NCBI RefSeq assembly: GCF_000350225.1
Contig: NW_005178610.1
Location: forward strand, 294,837 to 358,836
Direction of reading: 5' to 3'
Length of the DNA stretch: 64,000 nt
From: Chondrus crispus
Taxonomy: Eukaryota > Rhodophyta > Florideophyceae > Gigartinales > Gigartinaceae
Shown: piece by piece, positions 13,579 through 26,390 of the stretch
Layout: the number at the start of each line of letters is the position of its first letter
How positions within the stretch are numbered: the first letter of the stretch is position 1
Made by a program: the position numbers and the translations under genes
Notes under the pieces: generated by a model
Seen by the model: the letters and a program-made list of their open reading frames with translations, nothing else
What the model was told of the DNA's origin: nothing
Databases searched by the model: none

Positions 13579-15009
13579 TTAATGCAAATCATTGGAATTC
13601 ATGAAGCCTCTCACAGACCCATATGCTTCTCTAGCTACTATTACCTTTAATCGGTCCCGGTCACTCCAGACGCTGGCTCCTAAGTCGTAAGCGTACGACA
13701 TTACTTTTTCAAATGCTTCTTGACTTTCAAAGTCACTTAGAAGTACTCCAGGAGTTGTCTGGACTCGATCCTGTTCAGCTTCCCACAATCTAATTTCGTC
13801 ACTCACATTCGAAGGAATCACTCCTCTTTTCATCCTTGGGTGGGCGTGAGCGTTTAAATAGCCAATAATTTGATCCCCAGTGATCCCACTCATCAGAGCT
13901 CTTCGCACTGCGTCTCTAGTTAGGTGTCCTACTACCATGCTGGGCAGTTTGTACCGCATATGCGTGAAGAGGGCAAGCAAATTAGTCTGAAAATTTGAAG
14001 TGGTATACGCGTAGACGCGAAAGTTTGTTTCAACGAAGATCTCAATCTCTCCTGCGATTTTCACCATCGACGATGCGTCTGCTGTTGACGCTGGTCCTGA
14101 CTGAATCCGACTGGCCGAGGTTAGTAGACGAACACCAACTGTGGTGGGACGGAAAGTGGCATCTTCTCCAAGCCTTACAATACCTAGCTCGTGCAGCTCT
14201 GCCATTAATTCTCGCTGACATTTGGAGAGATGTGGATCGCGATATTCTTTCCCAGGGCACGCAAAGGACAGTTTGAAAATTAGCTCCCAAGCATCCAGCT
14301 CCTCACCTCGAAACTGCGTATTCACGATACTTCGCAGTAGCACCCACAACTGAGCGAACGAGTCCTTCAAAAGAAACTGAAATCCAGAGCTCGTGATACA
14401 CAGTCCAATCGATTTGGATTCCAGGATCCCAACCTGCGCAAGCGCTTGGACAACAGTCCCACCCGGAGCGTTGGAACCGTTCGATTCTACGAGAAAGTTC
14501 AGAATCCGGTCAAGCTTTGCCGCGGAGAACTCGTCCATTTTCTTCGTGACCACCTCCCGACTTTCGACGTCAACCATCTCAATGTCCTCGCATGGACCGC
14601 CGAAGACTGGTTCGACGCCATAGGTTACAGATCTCCGCAGATTTTCAGCGAACTTATCATTAAGCTGCAATCGTGTTTCCTTGCGGCCCGGTCCATCGAC
14701 AAGGGTTTCCACTTCTACAAGCACGTGAAGCGCTTTGAGAGCAAGAATCGCACTGTCGTGACGATCGTAAGCGCGCTGGCGGCGGCGCAGGCATTGTCGG
14801 AAACTATCGACACTAACCTCCTGATTCGACGGCAGGTAGATAATTCGTGCCACGTACAGACGTGCGATGGGCGGCAACGCACGAAAAACGCATTGGACTG
14901 CATGCGGAGACTCGTACAAGCGAGTGATAAGACGTTTCGATTTGGCGGCGGCGTCAGCGAGATCCTCAAAAATACTCTGAGAGAGCCCTGGTGCAGAATC
15001 CGAGCGCAT
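13579..15009 (-). CDS. GTF2H4: TFIIH core subunit p52 / Tfb2
   Basis: 476 residues, close to the usual 460-510 of the family. p52/Tfb2 is a structural subunit of the ten-subunit TFIIH complex (transcription initiation by RNA polymerase II, nucleotide excision repair) and anchors the XPB helicase. Family features visible: the N-terminal LYESPHAVQCVFRALPPIARLYVARI, a central GVRLLTS segment, FIVETNFRVYAYT-like text (FVETNFRVYAYTTSNFQ), FTHMRYKLPSMVVGHLTRDAVRRAL, and the C-terminal VIPSNVSDEIRLWEAEQDRV followed by a small Tfb2C-type domain. The protein is complete, without introns. The start is the first ATG preceding the conserved N-terminus. Confidence 0.92.
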   Translation of the reverse strand: MRSDSAPGLSQSIFEDLADAAAKSKRLITRLYESPHAVQCVFRALPPIARLYVARIIYLPSNQEVSVDSFRQCLRRRQRAYDRHDSAILALKALHVLVEVETLVDGPGRKETRLQLNDKFAENLRRSVTYGVEPVFGGPCEDIEMVDVESREVVTKKMDEFSAAKLDRILNFLVESNGSNAPGGTVVQALAQVGILESKSIGLCITSSGFQFLLKDSFAQLWVLLRSIVNTQFRGEELDAWELIFKLSFACPGKEYRDPHLSKCQRELMAELHELGIVRLGEDATFRPTTVGVRLLTSASRIQSGPASTADASSMVKIAGEIEIFVETNFRVYAYTTSNFQTNLLALFTHMRYKLPSMVVGHLTRDAVRRALMSGITGDQIIGYLNAHAHPRMKRGVIPSNVSDEIRLWEAEQDRVQTTPGVLLSDFESQEAFEKVMSYAYDLGASVWSDRDRLKVIVAREAYGSVRGFMNSNDLH

Positions 15010-16016
15010 CGCACTGAGACCCAGAACGTTGGGTCCTCGAAAACCTGTACGGATATAGTCTGCCGTACGAGAGGAGAGGATACGCGAAACAAGTAGCTAT
15101 GGTCATCGACCGAAGAAATGCAACGACCCTTGTCAAACCCGCGGCATTTTCTCTGTCTTTCCACCCGTGCGCGAAGCTTGACCCCTGCTTCGCTTTGACT
15201 GCTACGGAATGGAAATTGTAGAGTAAAAGATGGGATCGGCTAGGATGCAGAAGGCCACGGGCTTCGGTAAACGTGGATGTTGTGGTCGGAAGTGGACGTT
15301 GAGCGTTTCTCATAACCCTCTCGCGTACCATACGCAGGGCACAAAATTTCTACGGAAAATTGAAAAATTCTCTCCGGAGTGCGGATAGCGGTCACTCGCT
15401 CCTCCTCGGAAGGTTATACCATCATGCAAGGCATGGCGGGCTCCTTCCCCGCTAACTTCGTTACTCACTTATGACATCTTCACATCGTTTCTTGACATCG
15501 TCAAGATGACAGTGAAGTAGGCTTTCCACCACTTCAGGAGCACTTTTACGTGTGAGTGGGGACGGAAGCAACTCCATATTTTTGCGAGTTAGCAGTATAC
15601 TTCAAAACACGATGGCTCTTATCAACGGAGAAGTGCAGGGTTAGCTTCGCAGTAGCCGGAGCGCACGTTACTGACCTGCAGTACACTCGCATTTCATGAA
15701 TCGCTTCCATGATTTCGATGTTGACGAAGCTTTCAATGTTTTGACACCACGTCGCTTGTTGTTGTCTCCGACCTCTTCATAGAAGACAGTCCTGCAGGTA
15801 CGGGGTGGATTGCAGTCCAAAGCTCCTTTTGGGTGACAAAGAGCAAGTGGTGAAAATCGAAAAGCCGCCGCGACATCTGAACTGCTCGAAATTGCGCAAT
15901 GCCTCGATGGTTGACGAATACGAGTTAGCCATTCTTCATTTTCGCGGGAAAAAGGCATCCGAAATCCTGCATCCGAAATTCTGCGAAACGTAGCATTGCT
16001 GCAACCAAAGTGCATC
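15010..16016. promoter_or_regulatory. divergent promoter region, TFIIH p52 / unknown protein
   Basis: One kilobase between two divergent starts. Open frames in it are antisense extensions or random. No repeat or RNA gene was recognised. Confidence 0.4.
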
Positions 16017-17351
16017 ATGTCTCCTTTCACCGTACCGTACTCCTTACTCCGTCTCTCAAAACCCACCCCCGCTATGCCGGCACCCTCCGCCACGGCTTCC
16101 GGGTCGGGGACCTCGCGTGGGTCGGAAGGCGGGACGCACTTCCCCGAGCTGCACATCTCCCGCAATGTAATGGGGCAAATTCGCACCCTCATGCTCTGCG
16201 CCACTTCACCCTCCGAGCATATTGCTAACCTTCACGCCGTCGAAGAGCCGTCTAATCGTGCAACATCACCCACGCTAAGCATCTCCGCCCTGTCCTTACC
16301 GGATGCTACTGTGCAGCTTGCGGAGGCTCCTATCATCCTGACGGCGGGGCCGTCGCCATACGTGCACCCGCGTCGTTGGAACGCGCTCTCGCTTCCACTC
16401 TCTTCTTTTGCGTCGTTGCCAGACGGCAACCCTGTCGTCACATTTCAAACCCGCATACGGACGTTCGTTTTCTCCCTCGATGATGCCAGGGCATTCGACG
16501 CACGCGACGGACGACAGCTCGCCCAGACTGCACTCGGAATTGTGTTGACTGGCGGATCCTCATTACGCCAGGGCGAAACGGCTGGATTATTGCGAAAGAG
16601 GGGAAGGGCGTTTGAAGTAGTGTTGACCGATGAAGGAAAGGCTGACGAGGGTGTATGGACGCTAGGTGGTGGTCATGCGGAGATATGGAAGGCGTTGACG
16701 GGGCTTGCGGATATAAGGGCAAAGAAGAGAAACAAGAAGCTCGGGAGGAGGGAATTGTGTTCGTGGGTGGCCGGAGAGATCACAGTGCTGCATTTTGACG
16801 AGAATGGTGCGGCGTGGAGTAGACAAGGCTGGATGAGAGTACTTTGCGGCCGCACAGGTGTGGAAAATTATGTTGCAGAAGTTAGGGAAGTCGCGGGCCG
16901 CTACATCGGGCGTTTTATGAGGGAAGGACGCAGCAGACAACAGACACGGACAAGAAGAGCAGGGCCGGATGTATCAAAACCCCAGCGTAGGCCGAGAGCC
17001 TCAGACAGAGATATAAGGCATATAAGGCGAAGTCATGGGAAACAAATAGAGAGCGCAGGCAGGACTCCAGAGGTTGATCTTGATTTTGAGCTAGAAGAGC
17101 GTGTTGATGAAGTGACGAGAACCCTGTCCTCTGCAGGAGCAGACGAAGAAGAGGATGAAGATGAAGTAACGTCCCCGCAGGAAACATTGATAATAGAAGA
17201 TGATACAGTGGCAACTGGCGATTTGCTTGAGAGCAGTGAGGACGATTTGAACGGTTCTGATGAAGACCGCACGATGGAGGCCATGTGCCGAAAGTATCTC
17301 AATGTAGGATACGCGGAAGAAGTTCAACGGCGGCTTGATCGGCTGAGTTGA
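16017..17351 (+). CDS. protein of unknown function with acidic C-terminal region
   Basis: 444 residues, not recognised. The N-terminal 45 residues are Ser/Thr/Pro rich with few acidic residues (possible targeting peptide). About 100-300 looks globular, with strands such as NPVVTFQTRIRTFVFSLDDA, a GVWTLGGGHAEIWKAL block and EITVLHFDENGAAWSRQGWMRVLC. About 305-360 is Arg-rich and disordered. About 365-425 is acidic (GADEEEDEDEV, ESSEDDLNGSDED), and the tail is a short amphipathic helix (MCRKYLNVGYAEEVQRRLDRL). The reading frame continues seven codons upstream without an ATG. An RNA- or chromatin-associated role would suit the basic and acidic blocks but cannot be shown. Confidence 0.65.
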   Translation: MSPFTVPYSLLRLSKPTPAMPAPSATASGSGTSRGSEGGTHFPELHISRNVMGQIRTLMLCATSPSEHIANLHAVEEPSNRATSPTLSISALSLPDATVQLAEAPIILTAGPSPYVHPRRWNALSLPLSSFASLPDGNPVVTFQTRIRTFVFSLDDARAFDARDGRQLAQTALGIVLTGGSSLRQGETAGLLRKRGRAFEVVLTDEGKADEGVWTLGGGHAEIWKALTGLADIRAKKRNKKLGRRELCSWVAGEITVLHFDENGAAWSRQGWMRVLCGRTGVENYVAEVREVAGRYIGRFMREGRSRQQTRTRRAGPDVSKPQRRPRASDRDIRHIRRSHGKQIESAGRTPEVDLDFELEERVDEVTRTLSSAGADEEEDEDEVTSPQETLIIEDDTVATGDLLESSEDDLNGSDEDRTMEAMCRKYLNVGYAEEVQRRLDRLS

Positions 17352-18192
17352 CGCGGCGTCAGGTCTAGTCAGGCTAGAGTAATCGCAGTCCTAGACGGTT
17401 TTCAGACCTTTGGAGGGTCGCCACTGCTCTCTTGAAGTTAAGTCGTAGAGATCGGACGCTAGACGGGACGCTGAACTCAGTCAGACCATATATAGAAGGG
17501 AGCTTCTCTCTGCCATCCTGTCGATTCGCAAAAGTCCGGTTTATTTTTTGTGTTCGCTTCTGCAGTTGATCTTAAGTTATCATTATGAGAGATACTCTCA
17601 TTTCTACGCGCTCCCACACACTAAAGTTACATGTATTGTAGAGTTCAGTGAATCAGCCTAAGTCAACCCAACGCAATGCTCACCATTGCGAAGGTTCAAA
17701 CTTGGCGATACCCCAGGGGCTTACAGTACCACGATTCCCGGACATTCAGGCGAAGTGGAGATTCGTCTCGTCTTCTCCAACGCTACCATGACACCACAGG
17801 CTTTCATCTCACAAAGAAACTTCAGAGCTCTGCCAATAGAGGTGCGAACGTGATGAAGGCAAACACGGCGATGTTCGACTCTTGCCAGAACTGCGTCGGA
17901 ATGGTGCGTGAAAAGGCACTTCACTGACAAGCGCATTCATTACTCCAGGCGGAAGCTTGATTCTGCTCACTTCCTCGCTCTGTGCTCCCACATTCTAGAA
18001 GCTGAGCATGTGACAATGTTATTTACCGCATTCACTGCACAGACGGCAGAGACATGTCTTCCCCCTATGCGCTCGAAGACTATAACTACATTCACTCTTG
18101 CAGACAATCAATCAATGTCTCTTTACATGAAATCTCAAGTAGATGAGAGACGTGCTCCAGCATATTACAACGGCGGTAGTGGGAGAGAAAAA
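17352..18192. other. spacer between convergent unknown gene and CDC48
   Basis: Convergent 3' flanks. Short open frames run on both strands and no known motif was seen. Confidence 0.45.
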
Positions 18193-21106
<2,914 letters not shown>

Positions 21107-22319
21107 GGGAGGGTCTTAACTTGCCCGAGTTTGCCCGGGTTTGCTTGCCCCGAGCCATGATTTGCACTACTATTGGCTACTGGGCGTTAATATATGATTT
21201 GAAACTAAGTACGACCCTACACTGCAAGCTCAAGTTATGTCAGTGTGTAATGACAAATGTCAATCATATATTGGCTACTTTTGTAAGTTTGTAACTTTCG
21301 AATTTGGACGCTGTGCTCCGGTGGACGCAGTGCTTGCCCCTTGCCGAAAACATCCTCAACTCCCCCTTTGCAAAAATCTATGCACCTGCCATCTCGCAAA
21401 GGCAACCCAACTCTACGAAGCACCTCTCTGCCGACTACTTTCCTGAAAATGGCTTCCACACCTCTATGCCACGTGCGCCGTTCTCCGCGCTTCTGGCGCA
21501 TCTCTCTGACTCCCACCATTCGGAAGACGGGGGCCACCAACGCAAAGTCTCTCACTATTGCTTCCTCGTCTGCAGCGGACGTTTCTGACCAAATATTATC
21601 CCCCCCTCCATACGGTATGTACGACTGAATTCTTTGTCGTTAAAAATCCTGTTGGCTCTGACAAAAGTCCATCCCCGTCCGAGATCTAAGGGCTTTGTGA
21701 ATTTTCGGGGTCGAGGATAGTTTGAAATAGCTTGGTGCAATGAAAGGAGGGAGAATAGAGCTGCGGTTGCGGTTAGTGCGGTCGTAGCAGTGATGATTCT
21801 ATTGCCGTGCATTGCGTAGGAGTGATTAGATTGAGAAGAAAGGAGGGGAGGCGAACGGCGATACTGGGCAGTGGTTGTAGATCCGTTTTTTGACCAAACA
21901 GCGCCGGCGATAGATACGCTATCCCGCGGAGTAGTAAGGAGAGAAGTAGGGGGTGAGATCAATTATTTATCCCGGTGATCTGGGATCACCCGCAATGGCC
22001 ACGTTCTGGGTCGGAAGCGAGCGACGCTGCAGCGTCTCGCGTCCATGTCGACGCGTCCCTGGGGAGAAGTTGTTTGACGCTGCAGCATGTCACGTCCCTG
22101 TCGATGCGTCCTCGGAGCGAATTTGTAGAACCCACAGTGTCCTCCCCGTTGCGTTCTGGCAATTTATGGCGTTGTATGCCTCTGTAAGTCAGCACCGTCG
22201 CTCTGGGACACCTGTCCACTACTAACGTAAGGGGAAGGCGTGTACTTACATTAATAAATTAATAAATGACCGGCAAACTCGGGCAAGCAAAGCAAACCCG
22301 GGCAAGTTAAGACCCTCCC
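21107..22319. mobile_element. 1.2-kb terminal-inverted-repeat element, non-autonomous
   Basis: Both ends carry the same 21-base terminal inverted repeat, gggagggtcttaacttgcccg, reading inward, with TCA directly outside each end (21104-21106 and 22320-22322) as a 3-bp target duplication. Just inside each repeat are rearranged copies of TTGCCCGGGTTTGC and TTGCCCGAGTTTGCC, probable transposase-binding subrepeats. No transposase-like frame is present inside (longest open frame about 135 codons, unrecognised), so the element would need a partner in trans. A 3-bp duplication fits PIF/Harbinger or CACTA-type elements; the terminal GGG start favours Harbinger. Superfamily is uncertain. Confidence 0.8.
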
Positions 22320-22322
22320 TCA

Positions 22323-23871
22323 AGGTTCATCTTCCGTACGTGTTTGACCTCCCCATTTCTTCGGCGCTGTTGTGACTTCGATTTCTCGAAGGTACAGCAG
22401 CCCAGACTTGCTTGCTCGTTGATGACCACGACGTCTACAGTCAGTTGTAAAAAGGCAATATAGAAATCTACCTGATGATTTGTTTAACGCCAACTGCAGT
22501 TTCACAGTTCGCAAGTTTCAAGTCGTTTGATGCCGGGCCTTCAGAGGGCCGTTGTAAAACAGGATTTTGACGAACTTGTCCAAAGATAGGATGCGTATCT
22601 CCTACGTACGCTAGTTGAAACTTCCGTGCGTTTATTGGGCCACCATCATAAGGGAAATATTCTACCTCTCAAAAAGAAGATATTCTGCGGCATGTGTAAA
22701 GAAATCATCACGGTTGTCCTCCTTTGACTGGCATTTGCGCCAGGATCTCAACAACACACTTCTCTTTACTCCACATACTCTTAAAATTGAGCAACTTCAA
22801 CCGCAAGACTGCAGTTTTCACATCCAGTGGTTTCCTCTTCTCTTCTCTTCTCTGAAACTTGATTCATTTACGGTCGATTAATCGCTGTCGCTGACCACCT
22901 AGGCTAGACCGGCTGTCTATGTGCGGCAACTGCACAGTATCCAAGGAAAGAAAAGAAGTACCCCATAAATTCTACCATGTATGAGGATTTGAACTCACAA
23001 CTTCACGTGAGTAATACGTGTAGCAAATTTTTTCTCGCGGACCCCTTTCAGCCTTCCCACCCACTAGCACCGACCCTCACGTTATTCGACAAAGCTGCAC
23101 GCAATTCCCGGAGTAACTTTACATAAACCATGCCTTTCCGCACGGCGCAAACAATTATTCACGTTTCAACCTCTGTTCAAGGGAATACGTGCCATTCTTT
23201 GTTTTCCGGTCTGGTGCTAATTTAGTTCATTTCTTAGTTGCTGTGTTCTATCACACACACATGCATGCATCATCTGCACAGGCAGCAATGTTTGTCAATT
23301 AATTTATCAACATTTCATGTCGGGCAGCGTTTAAACATTGCCAACATCTGTTTTGTTGGGTCTTTTACAGCATTTCTTTGCATCGCTCTACAAGAGACTG
23401 TAGATTCCGACGCTGCAACCGAAGTCACATTGTACAGTATTTGCGGAACCCCCTTATTGTGCGATTCAAATAGTGAAGCCAATACACACTCCCTCATGAG
23501 CTATCGTGGTGATGCATGTGGACAGCAATTTTACTGTAGGAAGTCCATGTGGACTTGCGGGTACACGTGGTTTTGTGGCCATAGATCAAACCCCAATTTT
23601 TTTTGAGGATTCTTTTTCGAGTGGAAGGCGAATGATGGCATAGAGATTTATCAACCCATACAACTGTATCTAATAAACATAAATTAGAGCCTGTCGCTTT
23701 CGCAGCTGTTGAGACAGCTTTTGCTAAATCCGTCACGACCCAGACAAGGGCTTTGTACGTCAAGGTCCTTCGTGGTAATTGTTCAATTCCCAGAGGAACT
23801 GCTCGAGGCCCATCGTCACGAATTCGTAAGACACTTCTTCAAGTGAGGTTAGTCTCTACAAGGCCGTGGAG
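22323..23871. other. 1.5-kb spacer upstream of PSMD9
   Basis: AT-rich sequence with no convincing gene. A tRNA-like 3' half on the minus strand lies at about 22972-23027 (see findings). The PSMD9 promoter should lie at the right end. The frame of PSMD9 exon 1 is closed by a TAA at 23827, so the gene does not extend further left without another intron. Confidence 0.45.
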
Positions 23872-24814
23872 ATGGGGTACCAACGGGAATTATCTCCAAG
23901 ACAGCGGGCGCTTGACCTCGACAAGAAAAAGGAAGCCATGGAGGTTGAGATGGCGAAGATTGTATCAGAACTGACTGTACGCAGTATCAAATTCACGTTA
24001 GAAAACCTTTCACATCGTGTTCCGTTCCTCCAGTTGCAAACTGACGAATCTCGCCGAATTTCTTTGCCTCTTCCCTCTCTATACCGCATTATTACAATGC
24101 CTCGTCTACTACTTGAAGGCTAATGGAGGCCCTGGAATGAACGGGAATTTGTTAGACGCTCAGGGGTTCCCACGCTCTGATATAGACGTGCACGGGGTGC
24201 GCAATCAGAGAAACCGCTATGCTACATTGAGAACGGATCACGAAAAGATAACTGCCGAGATCGAGAAGTACCTTTACATGGCGCTGGCACCTCTCGCAGA
24301 TAAAACAGGAGAAAATGGACCAAGCGAACCTCCTTCGGCGGCTTCTAGCACTGCCGCACCAAGCGACGTAGCTACAGCCGGCTCTAGCTCGGTTCGTAGT
24401 GAACCAATCCAACCCCCTAACACTGCATCTGCCTTTCCCCGACACTCAGCGTTTGCACTCGTGGATGTAGTCACTGAGAATTCCCCCGCAGCGACGGCTG
24501 GTGTTGAAGTGAACGACAAGATCATTTCGTTCGGAGCCATTTCGCTGCGCAGATTCCCTACCCCTCAGCATGCCATGCAAGCGCTGCCTGGTCTTTTGCG
24601 CGAGCACGAAAATAGGGCTGTGGACGTGGTGATTGACCGAGGAGAAGACGACGCTGTCCAAAGCTTGACGTTGAGCTTATCACCGCGGAAATGGTCAGGA
24701 GCAGGGCTCCTAGGCTGTCATGTAATACCTCTGCAAGTTAGCCAAGTAGATGCTAGGTACGCGCCGGATGTTGCAACAGCTGTGATGAGCCATTCTCGAC
24801 CGGATCGTGTTTAG
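23872..24814 (+). CDS. PSMD9: 26S proteasome assembly chaperone PSMD9/Nas2, two exons
   Basis: 266 residues after removal of one intron: exon 1 is 23872-23976 and exon 2 is 24119-24814. PSMD9/Nas2 binds the Rpt5 ATPase C-terminus during assembly of the 19S base. The N-terminal helical domain (KKKEAMEVEMAKIVSELT joined to ANGGPGMNGNLLDAQGFPRSD) matches the family's GxGMN..L.D..GYPRSDVD block exactly across the splice, which is why the splice is placed there. A PDZ domain fills about 150-240 (FALVDVVTENSPAATAGVEVNDKI, FGAISLRRFPT) and ends in the family-specific WSGAGLLGCHVIPL. The ATG chosen is the first in an open frame bounded upstream by TAA. A disordered Ser/Ala/Pro linker joins the two domains. 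Confidence 0.93.
23977..24118 (+). other. spliceosomal intron in PSMD9 gene
   Basis: 142 bases, phase 0. The donor is GTACGC and the acceptor ends TTGAAG, with a CTGAC branch-point match near the middle (about 24040). The boundary is chosen because the joined protein restores a conserved PSMD9 block. The acceptor lacks a strong pyrimidine tract immediately before AG, so a shift of a few bases cannot be excluded. Confidence 0.75.
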
Positions 24815-25263
24815 AAGCTGGAACGAGAAAGTCGTGCTCTCTAGGGGAAACTTGCAGTGAGGTGGTTTGCAGTGAGCACCTTACGTCGTTCTATACTCAC
24901 ACCAAAACATCGTCTACAACGTACCTCCTTCCGGCCATCTATCCACATGTGCGCAGTGCGAACATATGTAGAACCCTCCTTAAGAGCTTGCAGGGTGCAG
25001 ATATGTACATGTCAGGCAATCTTCAACCTTGGTTGAAAATTGAAAATACTGAATTTTACAGAAAAGGCATCCTCAGACCCATCACAGATGCTATTTTCAT
25101 AAATAGTCGAAAATTTTGCATCTTCACAGAATTTTGTCTTTGCTTCGCAACAGGGTCATCAACATCTGGCTGGCATTGCTTCTTCTGGCTTCTCATCGTC
25201 AGCACCACCCCGATCCCCGCCTCTTCCGCCTCTCTCCCTCTGCAGCGCTACCCGCCCTTCCGT
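24815..25263. other. spacer PSMD9 to QCR8-like gene
   Basis: The QCR8 frame is open leftward through most of this stretch, but the extension is compositionally random and is not counted as coding. An intron-bearing 5' leader cannot be excluded. Nothing else was recognised. Confidence 0.4.
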
Positions 25264-25491
25264 ATGGCGCCCAAAGTACCACCGCGCATTCGCGGGCAAA
25301 TTGAGTACTTCACGTCTCCCTACGAGCAGAAGCTCTTCGGCGATGTCTTCGACGCTCGACTGAGGATGACCAAGCTCTGGCGCAAGCTTTCTTTCGTGCG
25401 TGACGCCGCGCCGGCTATCATCCTCTTCGCAACTGTCTACACGTGGGGGAATAATACCCACGAACGCCTCTCTCGCGAAGACAGGTATTGA
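25264..25491 (+). CDS. QCR8-like subunit of mitochondrial complex III
   Basis: 75 residues, the size of plant QCR8 (72-73). The layout matches: a short N-terminal region ending IEYFTSPYEQKLFGDVF (plants have a comparable Y.LSPFQQK.M block), a basic amphipathic helix, one membrane segment (APAIILFATVYTW), and a charged tail HERLSREDRY resembling EKLEHRF. The subunit would sit in the inner mitochondrial membrane near cytochrome b. The frame is open upstream for over 130 codons, but only this ATG gives a family-like start and size. Similarity is short and judged by eye, so the call is moderate. Confidence 0.65.
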   Translation: MAPKVPPRIRGQIEYFTSPYEQKLFGDVFDARLRMTKLWRKLSFVRDAAPAIILFATVYTWGNNTHERLSREDRY

Positions 25492-25835
25492 AGTGATCGC
25501 GACGGCAGTTATCGGAAGTGCATTGTCGCCAAGTTAGGGGAATGTTGGCGTTTTCGTGTCTTTGCTTCGCAAGACTATTGAGATGCGTGCGTTGCTCTCG
25601 AGTTGGACTCACTGGCGTTCCCAAGCGCTCGTCAAGCGCTTACGGATGGGTTTCATTGCGCGAATTTTCTGCGAAGCGCAACGGACTATGACGGACTCTG
25701 TCTGTGTTTATTCCGAAAGATCATTAAAGCGTTATCTTTGAGTATCGATAGTCAGTTCATCATTCGCAAAGTTGTTTACAAGCAACTACGATGGACATCA
25801 GATCCACGCAGCGTGTAGCGTCTTTACCAAAACCC
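25492..25835. other. spacer between convergent QCR8-like gene and bL12m
   Basis: 3' flanks of two convergent genes. Nothing was recognised. Confidence 0.45.
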
Positions 25836-26390
25836 CTACTCAAGCTTAACCTCCGCACCAATCTCCTTAAGCTTGTCACGAATTTGCTCCGCCTCTTCCT
25901 TCGCGACTTCAGATTTGAATACCTTGGGCGCCTCCTCCACCATAGCCTTTGCCTCCTTGAGCCCCAACCCAGTGATTGATCGGATTTCTTTGATTACAGC
26001 GATTTTCTTCGCTGCATCGAACTTCTCCAGTTTTAGATCGAACGCCGATTTCTCTACGACTGGCTCTGCTGCTTCTGCGGGAGCACCCGCGCCCGGGACC
26101 ATACCAGCAAACATCGCCGGGTTCATTGGCATGGTCATTGAGTCATCAATTCCCAGTCGGTCCTTAAGCCCGTCAGTAAGCTGCTTAACTTCCAGCATAT
26201 TCAATTGAACCAGCTCATCCAAAATCGCCTGCACTCGAGGCGATTCTGCCGTGGCGGCTCCGTCGGCTGGAGGTATTCCTATTGCGTCTGACGCCGATGA
26301 GGTAGGGGCCGCCTCGGCGCAGAGCTGACGCATGAATTGCGCATTTCGAGGCAGAAGCCGATACGCACGAGATGCTATGTGACGCTGCAT
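25836..26390 (-). CDS. mitochondrial ribosomal protein bL12m (L7/L12)
   Basis: 184 residues. The chosen Met starts MQRHIASRAYRLLPRNAQFMRQL, an arginine-rich, acid-free helix typical of a mitochondrial presequence. The dimerisation domain follows (ILDELVQLNMLEVKQLTDGLKDRLGI), then an Ala/Gly/Met/Pro hinge and the globular C-terminal domain (FDLKLEKFDAAKKIAVIKEIRSITGLGLKEAKAMVEEAP...), which recruits translation GTPases. It ends GAEVKLE as in bacteria. An ATG 44 codons upstream (26522) is in the same frame, but the extension has no presequence character and overlaps the promoter, so it is not used. Confidence 0.92.
   Translation of the reverse strand: MQRHIASRAYRLLPRNAQFMRQLCAEAAPTSSASDAIGIPPADGAATAESPRVQAILDELVQLNMLEVKQLTDGLKDRLGIDDSMTMPMNPAMFAGMVPGAGAPAEAAEPVVEKSAFDLKLEKFDAAKKIAVIKEIRSITGLGLKEAKAMVEEAPKVFKSEVAKEEAEQIRDKLKEIGAEVKLE

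Noticed and set aside
24862-25263. Long N-terminal extension of the QCR8-like protein
   Set aside because: The open frame upstream has random composition and would triple the size of a family that is 70-80 residues long.
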